The notes: generated by a model not told the origin, from the letters alone. A stretch of 21,255 nt of DNA from CAZOKH01 sp964580315 (GCA_964580315.1 CAZOKH010000064.1:1-21255), one strand, 5' to 3'. Shown: positions 7,881 to 15,337, counted from the stretch's first letter. A program made the numbers and translations.

Positions 7881-7932
7881 TAGCAAAATTTTAGGCTTTC
7901 TTTTGAAATTACCTTGTGATATGCTGTGGTTT

Positions 7933-9108
7933 ATGAATACGCTTAGTTTATATCTTCATATTCCATTTTGTGCAAGACGCTGCACGTATTGCGATTTTAA
8001 CACAACTGGCGGGAAACAGGCTCTAATCCCGGATTATCTGGATGCCTTGCTTCGTGAAGTGGAATGGTATGCAGATAAAATGAATCCAACCGAATTGGTA
8101 AAGAGCATTTATTTTGGCGGGGGTACACCTTCTCTGCTTGAACCAGGTCAAATTGAAAGCATTTTAACTACCATTCGAAAAAATTTTTCTCTCACAGATG
8201 ACCCTGAAATTACTCTGGAGGCAAATCCGGGAACCATAACCCGTGAATACTTGAAGTCAATTTATGGGCTGGGGGTTAATCGTTTGAGCCTGGGTGTGCA
8301 ATCAGCCGATGATGAGGAGCTGAAGATGCTGGGCAGGCTGCACAATTGGAATGATGTTCTCCATTGCGTGGAATGGGCGCGAAACGCAAATTTTTATAAT
8401 TTAAGTCTCGATTTGATCTATGGTTTACCGGAACAAACGCTTGTGAAATGGTCAGAAACCGTTGAAAAGGTGCTGCCTCTATTTCCACAACATCTATCGC
8501 TTTATTCCCTGACACTGGAGCCTGGTACGCTATTGGCGCGCAGGGTGGCTGCTGGCGTGCTTCAGAAGGTGGAGGATGACCTGGCGGCAGATATGCTGGA
8601 ATTTGCGATGGACCGCCTGAAACCATCAGGATATGTCCAATATGAGATTTCCAACTGGGCTTTGGAGAGCGAAGACAGGCGTTTTGAAAGTGTTCACAAC
8701 AAACAATACTGGAAAAATCTTCCTTATCTTGGGTTGGGCGCCGGTGCGCATAGCTGTTATCGCCAACATCGATTCTCCAACATTCGTCGCATTTATGCTT
8801 ACAACCGTCGCATGAATCAAGCAACCAGTTCAACACCATTTTCACCAGCAGTTGCAGACTTGAAGTTGATTGCTCTTGAAGAACAGATGCGCGAAACCAT
8901 GCTGTTGGGTTTGCGATTGACAGATGAAGGTGTTTCGCTGAGTGAATTCAAACAGCGCTTTGGCATGGCTGCTGTTGATGTGTTTGAAAAAGAAATTCGC
9001 ACACTGGAAAATGAAAACCTGGTTGAAAAATCTGAATCTTGCATTCGTCTTACCCGAAGGGGAAGAATGATTGGCAACCAGGCTTTTATGCTGTTTGTGG
9101 AAGATTGA
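7933..9108 (+). CDS. hemW: Radical SAM heme chaperone HemW (coproporphyrinogen oxidase-like)
   Basis: The 391-residue product begins MNTLSLYLHIPFCARRCTYC. It carries the radical-SAM CxxxCxxC (C13, C17, C20) that binds a [4Fe-4S] cluster and SAM, followed by DFNT as in HemW. It lacks the extra cysteine of the oxygen-independent coproporphyrinogen oxidase HemN (YCxC). Further family motifs are YFGGGTPSLL, LEANPGT, NRLSLGVQS, YEISNWA and YLGLGAGAHS, and a winged-helix-like C-terminal part (GLRLTDEGVSLSEF). HemW proteins bind heme and are thought to insert it into respiratory proteins. Older annotations call them HemN. The start at 7933 fits the family; an ATG at 7921 is possible and neither has a clear ribosome binding site. 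It is divergent from the LysM gene. Confidence 0.92.
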   Translation: MNTLSLYLHIPFCARRCTYCDFNTTGGKQALIPDYLDALLREVEWYADKMNPTELVKSIYFGGGTPSLLEPGQIESILTTIRKNFSLTDDPEITLEANPGTITREYLKSIYGLGVNRLSLGVQSADDEELKMLGRLHNWNDVLHCVEWARNANFYNLSLDLIYGLPEQTLVKWSETVEKVLPLFPQHLSLYSLTLEPGTLLARRVAAGVLQKVEDDLAADMLEFAMDRLKPSGYVQYEISNWALESEDRRFESVHNKQYWKNLPYLGLGAGAHSCYRQHRFSNIRRIYAYNRRMNQATSSTPFSPAVADLKLIALEEQMRETMLLGLRLTDEGVSLSEFKQRFGMAAVDVFEKEIRTLENENLVEKSESCIRLTRRGRMIGNQAFMLFVED

Positions 9109-10143
9109 TTATTTAACCGTAACGGGAGTGCCGAAGCCAATTTTCTCCCAGTCATCTGCTTTGGCAACAGGATATGTCCATCGGTAAAGCCATTTTGCTT
9201 CTTCATTGCGCATGTTGACGCAACCGTGGCTCATGGGGGTGCCGAAATTGTTGTGCCAGTAGGTGCCGTGTGTGGCAACCCCTCCTTCACTGACAAAGAA
9301 ACAAACCCACGGCACACCGGGGATTTCATAAGCACTTAAATCTGAGGTGAGATTGCCGTCTCCCATGTGTTTTGAAGGCATTTTTGAATAAATGTTATAG
9401 GTGCCGGTGGGGGTGTTCCAGGCTAATTGGCCGACTGGCTTGAAGTTTAACCCGGATGAAATCTTCGCTTTCATCACAATGGCGTCGCCTTCAAAGGCGG
9501 TCAATGTTTGCTGTGCCAGCGAGACTTCAATGCGCTTCATTTCATGCGGAACATCCGGATTAATGGGAGCAAATTCTTCGGGACCAATCAAATGCAAATG
9601 TTCAGCCGGAACGTGGTAATCAATGTCAATCAGTTCGTCGATTAATTTGTACCAGGGTTTACCATCAGGCCCTTCCTCTACGTCAACCACCCAGTGATTT
9701 GATCCATAATACAGGCGGTACACGGGTTCCCAGCCATAAAATGATGAATAACGCATGGTCTGGGTATAGGGTACTGTTATCTCAGCGATTTGCCCCTTTT
9801 CGGGAATCCAGCTTGCCACCGGGTTTAATTTATAGTTGACTCTTTGAAGATGTGCGCTGTGGATGTAACCGCGCCAGACTCGATACCACAGGGGATTGTG
9901 CTCGGGACCTTTTTCGGATTGAACTTCGTAATAAATGTTTACCAGTTCATCCCGATAGCGTTGATATAAGATTTTGCTTTCGTCATCAGGTTGGCTGTAA
10001 ACACTGACCGAGTCGGTGCCGATGCGTGCAATGTCACCAGCATCTACCAGTTCACCGGGCAATCGCATCGATCGGAATGCCACACTGGCGAGTCCCAGGG
10101 TTGACCATTTTAGAAAATCGCGTCTGGAAAAGTTTTTTCTCAT
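9109..10143 (-). CDS. Tat-exported L,D-transpeptidase (YkuD family)
   Basis: The 344-residue product starts MRKNFSRRDFLKWSTLGLAS, a twin-arginine signal with RR at 7-8. An SH3-like region may lie at about 40-100. The YkuD domain spans about 203-343 and ends in the catalytic stretch with THGTYWHNN and PMSHGCVNMR (H306, C308). These enzymes form 3-3 peptidoglycan cross-links or attach proteins to the wall, using the Cys as nucleophile, outside the membrane. The ATG at 10143 is chosen because it places the Arg pair correctly. An ATG at 10161 adds six residues (MDYNYG) but lies inside a palindrome and upstream of the -10 candidate. Neither has a visible ribosome binding site. It lies downstream of a lipoprotein gene on the same strand. 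Confidence 0.9.
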   Translation of the reverse strand: MRKNFSRRDFLKWSTLGLASVAFRSMRLPGELVDAGDIARIGTDSVSVYSQPDDESKILYQRYRDELVNIYYEVQSEKGPEHNPLWYRVWRGYIHSAHLQRVNYKLNPVASWIPEKGQIAEITVPYTQTMRYSSFYGWEPVYRLYYGSNHWVVDVEEGPDGKPWYKLIDELIDIDYHVPAEHLHLIGPEEFAPINPDVPHEMKRIEVSLAQQTLTAFEGDAIVMKAKISSGLNFKPVGQLAWNTPTGTYNIYSKMPSKHMGDGNLTSDLSAYEIPGVPWVCFFVSEGGVATHGTYWHNNFGTPMSHGCVNMRNEEAKWLYRWTYPVAKADDWEKIGFGTPVTVK

Positions 10144-10149
10144 GCCATA

Positions 10150-10155
10150 ATTATA
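10150..10155 (-). promoter_or_regulatory. Putative -10 box for the L,D-transpeptidase
   Basis: A perfect TATAAT on the minus strand ends 6 nt before the ATG at 10143. If used, transcription would begin at or next to the A of that ATG, giving a leaderless mRNA. No consensus -35 is seen; that position falls within the adjoining palindrome. Confidence 0.45.
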
Positions 10156-10190
10156 ATCCATAACCAGACTAATTTAGTCTGATTATGGAT
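10156..10190. repeat. 35-bp near-perfect palindrome upstream of the L,D-transpeptidase
   Basis: The arms are ATCCATAA-C-CAGACTAA and TTAGTCTG-A-TTATGGAT around a single central T at 10173. Each 17-nt arm has one mismatch (10164 with 10182). It lies between the lipoprotein stop (10224) and the L,D-transpeptidase start, next to its -10 box, covering the -35 position. No T-run follows on the minus strand, so it is not a classic terminator. An operator for a dimeric regulator, or an RNA stem at the end of the lipoprotein transcript, are the main readings. Confidence 0.8.
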
Positions 10191-10223
10191 CTCTGTGTCT
10201 GGAAAAATGAATGGTTGGTCAAG

Positions 10224-10913
10224 TTATTGCGAACAAAGGAGCGGGGTTAATCGCTCGTCCAATTTTTTGGCGTACTCAAACAATTGCGCGCCGGTTTCAT
10301 CATATTCGTTCGTGCGATATTCCATGCGGATGTAGACAGTGGAATTACAGCGTGTGAACGCCACGTCTCCCGATGTGAAAAAATAATCCAGGATGGATAC
10401 CGAGGCAGAGACAAGCATACTGCTTTCTCCAATTTCTGGCACCGCGTGGGAGTTTTCTCCAACCATTCCAACCATTTGGTTAAATGCCTGGTCAGCTTCC
10501 TCTTTGGTGTTGTATTGGAAGATACTTACACCGCCGACTTCTTTTTGATCCAGCTCGCGCTTAAAAATTTGCTGGAGTGCTTTATTTGCCGGGGGCAAAA
10601 CACTGAAACGGCTGTCAATGGTTGTGCTTACCGCATCTGCGATGATGCCCTCGGGTAGGTCGCCCGCCATGACCAGGGCAGATTCGACATCTTGAGATGC
10701 AACCGGCGAGGCTGCCTGCGGTTCTTCGGTCGCGGAGGGCTGGGTTTCGGTGGGCTGAGGCTGGCTGGCGGCAGCAGCGTCAGCGGTTTGCTGCATCAGT
10801 TCTGCAACGGCGGTTTGCACGTTGACATCTGTTTTTGGGGTGGCTTTTTCAGTGCTGCACGCAGAAAGGAACAGTGCAACAAGAAAGACAATCAAGAGTG
10901 AGTTTTTTTTCAA
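10224..10913 (-). CDS. Small secreted lipoprotein of unknown function
   Basis: The 229-residue product starts MKKNSLLIVFLVALFLSACS, a lipoprotein signal with lipobox LSAC and C19. A low-complexity linker rich in T, P, Q, A and E follows at about 40-75, then a compact domain at about 76-229 (VESALVMAGDLPEGI, VGGVSIFQYNTKEEADQAF, FTRCNSTVYIRMEY). The pattern of an FxY strand and a helix with EEA resembles small extracellular sensor-like domains, but no family is recognised. The start codon is TTG, preceded by GGAG 8 nt upstream, which decides it. A TATAAT lies further up. The L,D-transpeptidase gene follows, and both are envelope proteins. Confidence 0.8.
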   Translation of the reverse strand: MKKNSLLIVFLVALFLSACSTEKATPKTDVNVQTAVAELMQQTADAAAASQPQPTETQPSATEEPQAASPVASQDVESALVMAGDLPEGIIADAVSTTIDSRFSVLPPANKALQQIFKRELDQKEVGGVSIFQYNTKEEADQAFNQMVGMVGENSHAVPEIGESSMLVSASVSILDYFFTSGDVAFTRCNSTVYIRMEYRTNEYDETGAQLFEYAKKLDERLTPLLCSQ

Positions 10914-10952
10914 AGCAACTTCTCCAATGCAATAGTTTATTTTTCGGATACT

Positions 10953-10958
10953 ATTATA
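10953..10958 (-). promoter_or_regulatory. Putative -10 box of the lipoprotein gene
   Basis: A perfect TATAAT on the minus strand lies 39 nt upstream of the TTG start at 10913. It is partly within a small inverted repeat GGATA (10946-10950)/TATCC (10957-10961). No good -35 match is seen. Confidence 0.45.
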
Positions 10959-11010
10959 TCCAAAATATTAGAGAAGGTTTGCGGAGGGGCTCAAACCAAC
11001 GGTTAAAAAG

Positions 11011-11114
<104 letters not shown>

Positions 11115-11130
11115 ATTGACTGCGAGGCTT

Positions 11131-11159
11131 ATTTTACCCCTGATTGTGTTGAATGTAAA
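11131..11159 (-). promoter_or_regulatory. Promoter of tRNA-Pro
   Basis: TTTACA (11159-11154) and TAAAAT (11136-11131) are separated by 17 nt on the minus strand, each matching the sigma-70 consensus at five of six bases. The predicted start is about 10 nt before the tRNA. An A7/T7-flanked stretch (11161-11180) directly upstream of the -35 resembles an UP element. Confidence 0.7.
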
Positions 11160-11190
11160 GAAAAAAACCGCACTTTTTTTATTTTCATGA

Positions 11191-12357
11191 TTAACAATAT
11201 TCAACGGTAACATCTTTGTGGAAGCTTTTTAAAACTTCAACAATCTGATCAATCATAAATCGGCGGATGGAGATGTTTTTGGGTAACAGGGGATTCTGGT
11301 AGTAGGGGTTGATGGACTGACCAACCAGGAAAAAAATGGCATCAGCGCTCAACATTTCATGTGCCAGTAAGTGGGCGCCGTCTTTGCTGCTTTGTAGTTT
11401 GTCCAATTTGCCTTCGCTATTCTTGAGCAGTTCAAGGGTTACAGCCAGGGTGAGAACACCCTCAGTTACAAGGTCTATGCCGGGCAGTTCACCAATGGCG
11501 GGTACTTCATCCGTGATGGAACTGATGATCGTTTTTACTTTTGTCCCGAGGTATTCAGCTACAATATTGGCGGTTGTGCCCCCGCAGAGTGCTTTGCGGC
11601 CGTCAAATTCCAGGAAGCGGTTGACATACTCCCAATCGTGCCCGTTATCCAGCGGAGGCCCGCTAAACACCATAAGCGATTTTCTTTCCCTGGCATAGAC
11701 CCCGACAAAAGTTGCGTCGTCGCCAGCCTGATAATGGTATAGGCGATAGGTTGTGCCGACCACGGCATTGACAATTGTGTGAGCCGCATACACTTTGTTG
11801 TTTAGCACTTCTTCTTCAATATACCGGGCGATATTCTCCCAACCCCAGCCGAAATTCATGGTGGTACCCAGGCCGGCATACAAGATGCCGTCGCTGATTA
11901 GCCCGATAAAATCACCCGGTAGTATGTGACCCCGGCTGACGGTTATTTTTTTCCCTGAAATTTTGGATTGTTCGGTTTCGAGTGGATGAACGGCGTTGTC
12001 TCTAAAGAAGAGAGGCGGGGGATTATCAAAGTTGATGACGGTGAAAGCATCTTCATTTGTGTGATCGATGGTCAGTATCGTGAAGGTTGCATAGGCTATG
12101 CGTCTCTCACGGTCAACGGGAAGGGTGCGTATGACCGTATCGATGACATCCTTCAGCTTGGCCTGTTCGCGCAGCATGGTCATGATGATTTCAGTGGTCA
12201 GGGTTGCCAGGATATTGGCTTTGATCCCGCTGCCCAATCCGTCAGATAGGACCACAATGGTGGCGGTGGGTGTTTTTAAAATCTTCACCTGGTCGCCGCA
12301 CATTTCCTCGCCGTGCTTGTTTAAGCTGCGCTGGTAAATATCAAAGAAGACAGGCAC
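11191..12357 (-). CDS. SpoIIE-type (PP2C-like) serine phosphatase, hydrogenase-cluster type
   Basis: The 388-residue product has PP2C/SpoIIE metal-binding motifs: GDQ with D22, VLSDGLGSGIKA (36-47, D39), LISDGILYAG (D156) and AGDDATFVGV (D213/D214). These bind the two metals that hydrolyse phosphoserine or phosphothreonine. A region at about 228-388 (SGPPLDNGHDWEYV, KALCGGTTANIVAEYLG) lies beyond the phosphatase domain and was not recognised. From memory, phosphatases of this type occur beside sensory and bifurcating [FeFe]-hydrogenase genes. It starts with GTG immediately after the PAS gene stop codon (GAGGA 10 nt upstream), so it is coupled to it. It is the last gene of a six-gene minus-strand run. 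No signal peptide or membrane segment is present, so it is cytoplasmic. The target phosphoprotein is not in view. Confidence 0.85.
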   Translation of the reverse strand: MPVFFDIYQRSLNKHGEEMCGDQVKILKTPTATIVVLSDGLGSGIKANILATLTTEIIMTMLREQAKLKDVIDTVIRTLPVDRERRIAYATFTILTIDHTNEDAFTVINFDNPPPLFFRDNAVHPLETEQSKISGKKITVSRGHILPGDFIGLISDGILYAGLGTTMNFGWGWENIARYIEEEVLNNKVYAAHTIVNAVVGTTYRLYHYQAGDDATFVGVYARERKSLMVFSGPPLDNGHDWEYVNRFLEFDGRKALCGGTTANIVAEYLGTKVKTIISSITDEVPAIGELPGIDLVTEGVLTLAVTLELLKNSEGKLDKLQSSKDGAHLLAHEMLSADAIFFLVGQSINPYYQNPLLPKNISIRRFMIDQIVEVLKSFHKDVTVEYC

Positions 12358-12843
12358 TTATACCAAATCCTCATTTAATAATTTTAGTAAACTCACCTTG
12401 GTCTCGGCGGTGGTTTCTCCCAACAGGCCCGCAATTTTTTGCGCCACTGCCATTTGTTTATCTACCATGGCATGAACCTTCATGAGTGTTTCGCGTTTCA
12501 GGGCTGCCATTTCGTTACGCTGCTTCCACTCACGGGTCATGTCAACCATGATGCAGGCTACCATGCCTTCTTCTTTTACAGGAAAAATCACTTTGCGTAA
12601 AAACAGATCATAGTCGGGGTATTCTTTCTCGGTACCGACTAATGCTTCACCGGTTTCTCTCACCTTTTGGAAATCGGTCATGTCTCCCAGAATATCAGCG
12701 GCGGGTTTGTCCATCAACTGCTCGGGTGTAGATTGGAAGAGGTTGCAGAACGCCGGGTTGACAACTTTGATTTTTGATTCTGAGTCGACCACAATCAACC
12801 CATTGGGGTCATAATCCCATAGCAATTCCCAGAGTGTTTTCAT
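12358..12843 (-). CDS. PAS domain sensor protein
   Basis: The 161-residue product has one PAS domain at about 5-110 (NGLIVVDSESKIKVVNPAFC, STPEQLMDKPAADILG, RKVIFPVKEEGMVACIMVDMT). A helical tail follows at about 111-161 ending MAVAQKIAGLLGETTAETKV. There is no kinase, cyclase or DNA-binding domain, so it must signal through a partner. The tail resembles, from memory, the C-terminal helices of PAS-containing sensory [FeFe]-hydrogenases. If so, this may be the output part of such a protein as a separate chain. Its ATG overlaps the ferredoxin stop by 4 nt (ATGA) and its TAA directly precedes the phosphatase GTG, so all three are probably made together. The phosphatase is the obvious candidate partner. 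No cofactor-binding residue can be named. Confidence 0.82.
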   Translation of the reverse strand: MKTLWELLWDYDPNGLIVVDSESKIKVVNPAFCNLFQSTPEQLMDKPAADILGDMTDFQKVRETGEALVGTEKEYPDYDLFLRKVIFPVKEEGMVACIMVDMTREWKQRNEMAALKRETLMKVHAMVDKQMAVAQKIAGLLGETTAETKVSLLKLLNEDLV

Positions 12844-13112
12844 GATACGCTTTCCCTTTGAATCATAGGGATGACTTCATCCATGAATTTTGACCTTGCA
12901 TTTTTTCTGTTTACTTCTGTAATCAGGTGATTGTCAATCTTCATGACTATCCCTTTTGCACATGCGCCCAGGCAAAAAGCACCTTTCAATTCAAGAGAAT
13001 CACTCAAATCCATTTCGATGATTAATTGTTGGATTATCTTGATGACATCATACACGCCAATTTGATGACACGCCGAACCCATGCAAATAAACAATGTTTT
13101 TGTGGCGCTCAT
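12840..13112 (-). CDS. Thioredoxin-like [2Fe-2S] ferredoxin domain protein
   Basis: The 90-residue product has four cysteines in the thioredoxin-fold [2Fe-2S] spacing: C10 and C15 (FICMGSACHQ), then C47 and C51 (AFCLGACAKG). This is the same fold as the C-terminal part of NuoE and the N-terminal part of HydB-type NuoF. Free-standing copies occur in bifurcating and NADP-reducing hydrogenase operons (HndB-like). It should carry one electron between the diaphorase and a partner. AAAGGA 8 nt upstream supports the ATG at 13112. It is separated from the NuoF-like gene by an 88-nt gap with a long stem-loop and overlaps the PAS gene by 4 nt. Confidence 0.88.
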   Translation of the reverse strand: MSATKTLFICMGSACHQIGVYDVIKIIQQLIIEMDLSDSLELKGAFCLGACAKGIVMKIDNHLITEVNRKNARSKFMDEVIPMIQRESVS

Positions 13113-13141
13113 GAGAGAAATCCTTTAATCATTAGTCTGGG

Positions 13142-13183
13142 TTGCAGCAGCTTTGCAATTTGTTTTTCGCAAAGCTGCTGCAA
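13142..13183 (-). repeat. Perfect 15-bp stem-loop between the NuoF-like and ferredoxin genes
   Basis: The arms TTGCAGCAGCTTTGC (13142-13156) and GCAAAGCTGCTGCAA (13169-13183) are exact reverse complements around a 12-nt loop. In the minus-strand transcript it lies 18 nt after the NuoF stop and about 30 nt before the ferredoxin ATG. There is no T-run after it, so it is more likely an mRNA processing or stabilising stem, or a partial attenuator, than a full terminator. Confidence 0.8.
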
Positions 13184-13200
13184 GTATTTCATAACAATCA

Positions 13201-14835
13201 TCAGGCGGTAACAGGTTCTGGTTCAGGAGTTTCTTTTTCTTCAGGCTTGATTCGATCCAGGTATTCCTGTCTGAAATAGCGCAGCGAACTGATAACGGGG
13301 TTGGGTGCAGCTTTCCCAAGACCACACAAACTGGTGTTTTGCATCATGGTGCACAGGTCTTCAAGAGTCTTTAGATCTTCCAAGGTGGCGTTACCTTCCA
13401 GGAATTTATTCAATATGTTGTAAATCCGTGAGGTACCCACACGACAGGGAATGCATTTTCCACAGGATTCTTCCATGCTAAATTCCATGAAATATTTAGC
13501 CATTTCAATCATGTTGGATGTGTCATCCATTACGATGATACCACCCGACCCCATGATGGATCCTAATTTGGTCAAGTTTTCATAATCCACCGGGGTGTCG
13601 AGGTATTGTTCAGGAATACATCCACCGGATGGGCCGCCAGTTTGAACGGCTTTGAATTTGTGCCCGCCGGGAATGCCGCCGCCGATGTCGAAAATGATCT
13701 CGCGCAAGGTGATGCCCATGGGAACTTCAATCAGGCCGGTGTTGGCAATTTTCCCGGTGAGGGCGAACACTTTGGTGCCTTTGCTTTTCTCTGATCCGAT
13801 GGAAGCAAACCATTCGCCGCCCTGGTTAATGATGGAAGGAACATTGGCGAAAGTTTCTACGTTGTTGATTAAAGTGGGTTTGCCGTCGATGCCGCTCTCT
13901 GCGGGGTATGGCGGGCGGACCCGAGGAGTTCCGCGTTCACCTTCAATGGAATTCATCAGGGCTGTTTCTTCGCCGCAAACAAAGGCGCCGGCGCCCAGGC
14001 GCAGGTCGATATTGAAGGAGAAACCTGCGCCGGCAATATCTTCTCCCAGCAAACCATTCCGTTCAGCCTGACGAATGGCAACCCGCAAGCGTTTGACTGC
14101 CAGGGGATATTCGGCGCGCACATAGATATATCCCTGTGAAGCGCCGACAGCATAAGCAGCAATGGTCATGCCTTCAATCACTGCATGCGGATCGCTTTCA
14201 AGGATGGAACGATCCATGAACGCGCCCGGATCGCCTTCATCGGCATTACAGATGACATATTTCATGGGATTGTTTTGCTTCTTCACCAGATCCCATTTTG
14301 TTGCGGTGGGGAAACCACTTCCGCCTCTGCCGCGCAGCCCGCTGACTTTTATCTCATCGATAATTTTTTCGGGAGTCAGGGCGGTGATCGATTTGATCAG
14401 CGCTGTATAACCGCCGTGAGCAATGTAATCTTCAATTTTTTCTGGATTGACAACTCCGGAATGTTTGAGGGTAACTTTTCTCTGGCGGCTGAAAAAGTGT
14501 TGATTCGTGTCAATCAGAATCCGCTCAATCGGTTTGCCGCCCAGGTGATCAACAATTTCGGCTGCGTCGTCAACTGAAACATGTTTGTACAGGATTCCTT
14601 CAGGTTGAATGGAGACAATTGGCCCGGCGGCGCACAAACCCATGCAGCCCACCTGTTTCACCATTACTTCATTTTCAAGCCCACGTAATTTTATTTCCTT
14701 TTCCAGGGCGGCAATAATTGCGGGACTGTTGGAAGAAACGCAACCCGTTCCGCCGCAAACGTGGATGATATATTTGTAACTGGCGGCAATTTCTTGCTCT
14801 TTCTGCACAATTTCGGAGAGATTATCCTTGTTCAT
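13201..14835 (-). CDS. NADH-binding diaphorase subunit, NuoF/HydB/HndC-like
   Basis: The 544-residue flavoprotein oxidises or reduces NAD(H) through FMN and iron-sulfur clusters. An N-terminal thioredoxin-like [2Fe-2S] domain has C27, C32, C64 and C68. The FMN/NADH site includes GRGGSGFPTATKW (169-181) and NADEGDPGAFMDRS (197-210), with GAGAFVCGEETAL later. An SLBB-type region follows, then a [4Fe-4S] site with C458, C461, C464 (ESCGKCIPC) and C504 (SLCGLG). The protein ends soon after in a Pro/Glu-rich tail. The C-terminal two-cluster ferredoxin domain found in many hydrogenase HydB/HndC subunits is absent. Its ATG overlaps the NuoE-like gene by 14 nt. There are no complex I membrane genes nearby, so a soluble complex is expected. 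Confidence 0.92.
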   Translation of the reverse strand: MNKDNLSEIVQKEQEIAASYKYIIHVCGGTGCVSSNSPAIIAALEKEIKLRGLENEVMVKQVGCMGLCAAGPIVSIQPEGILYKHVSVDDAAEIVDHLGGKPIERILIDTNQHFFSRQRKVTLKHSGVVNPEKIEDYIAHGGYTALIKSITALTPEKIIDEIKVSGLRGRGGSGFPTATKWDLVKKQNNPMKYVICNADEGDPGAFMDRSILESDPHAVIEGMTIAAYAVGASQGYIYVRAEYPLAVKRLRVAIRQAERNGLLGEDIAGAGFSFNIDLRLGAGAFVCGEETALMNSIEGERGTPRVRPPYPAESGIDGKPTLINNVETFANVPSIINQGGEWFASIGSEKSKGTKVFALTGKIANTGLIEVPMGITLREIIFDIGGGIPGGHKFKAVQTGGPSGGCIPEQYLDTPVDYENLTKLGSIMGSGGIIVMDDTSNMIEMAKYFMEFSMEESCGKCIPCRVGTSRIYNILNKFLEGNATLEDLKTLEDLCTMMQNTSLCGLGKAAPNPVISSLRYFRQEYLDRIKPEEKETPEPEPVTA

Positions 14836-15337
14836 CGCTCAGCCACTCCTCAATTTTGGTTTTCATCTCTGGCACATCCATCTTGCCCATGATTTGACCG
14901 TCCAAGATCATTACGGGGGCAAGGCCGCAGGCGCCTACACAACGAGCCGTCATGAATGAGAGTTTGTTGTCGCTGGTGGTTTGATTGGGATCCAATCCAA
15001 ATTTTTCTTTCATGTACTCAATTATTTTGTCGTTGCCTTTTACAAAACAGGCGGTACCTGTGCAAAGAACCAGGGTGTGTTCGCCAGAAGGCTTGTTACT
15101 GAAGCGGTTATAGAAAGTAGCGACACCAAACACTTTGGACAGTGGAACGTGAAGTTCCTGGGCGACGTAAGCCATTGAGTCTTCATCAACGTAGCCGAAG
15201 GAGTCTTGAACGACATGCAGGGTTTCAATCAGGGCGCGTTTTGAAAAATTATGTTTTTGCATTGTGGCGCGTACCAGCTTCCAGCGGCGGTCGGTCAAAT
15301 CAACTTCAACGGGAGCATGTTCACAATTAATAGTCAT
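14822..15337 (-). CDS. [2Fe-2S] subunit, NuoE/HydC/HndA-like
   Basis: The 171-residue product has the NuoE layout: an N-terminal helical bundle (about 15-75, including FGYVDEDSM and KVFGVATFYNRF) and a thioredoxin-like domain. The latter binds one [2Fe-2S] cluster through C92, C97 (LCTGTACFVKG), C133 and C137 (ARCVGACGLAP). It pairs with the NuoF-like subunit, to which its gene is coupled by a 14-nt overlap, forming the NAD(H)-reactive module of NAD-linked hydrogenases, formate dehydrogenases or complex I. GAGG sits about 8 nt before the ATG at 15337. It starts 23 nt after the CBS gene stop, so it shares that operon. Without NuoG or HydA in view the partner enzyme is open. Confidence 0.93.
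   Translation of the reverse strand: MTINCEHAPVEVDLTDRRWKLVRATMQKHNFSKRALIETLHVVQDSFGYVDEDSMAYVAQELHVPLSKVFGVATFYNRFSNKPSGEHTLVLCTGTACFVKGNDKIIEYMKEKFGLDPNQTTSDNKLSFMTARCVGACGLAPVMILDGQIMGKMDVPEMKTKIEEWLSDEQG

Noticed and set aside
6985..7894. Long open frames on the plus strand (204 and 192 codons) opposite the LysM gene
   Set aside because: They are antisense shadows of the Thr/Pro-rich low-complexity coding sequence; translations are Gly/Val/Cys-rich with no domain and no ribosome binding site.
8276..8845. Minus-strand 189-codon frame opposite hemW
   Set aside because: Lies wholly inside the conserved hemW coding region and encodes no recognisable protein.
7933..9108. Oxygen-independent coproporphyrinogen III oxidase (HemN)
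   Set aside because: The CxxxCxxC motif is followed by DF rather than the extra cysteine of HemN, and the size and later motifs fit HemW.
11161..11180. A7-CCGCAC-T7 stretch as a terminator for the phosphatase gene
   Set aside because: The centre cannot form a GC stem; only A-T pairing is possible. It better fits an UP-like element directly upstream of the tRNA promoter.
13201..14835. Respiratory complex I (nuoF) assignment
   Set aside because: The N-terminal [2Fe-2S] domain, the neighbouring ferredoxin/PAS/phosphatase genes and the absence of membrane nuo genes point to a soluble hydrogenase-type diaphorase.
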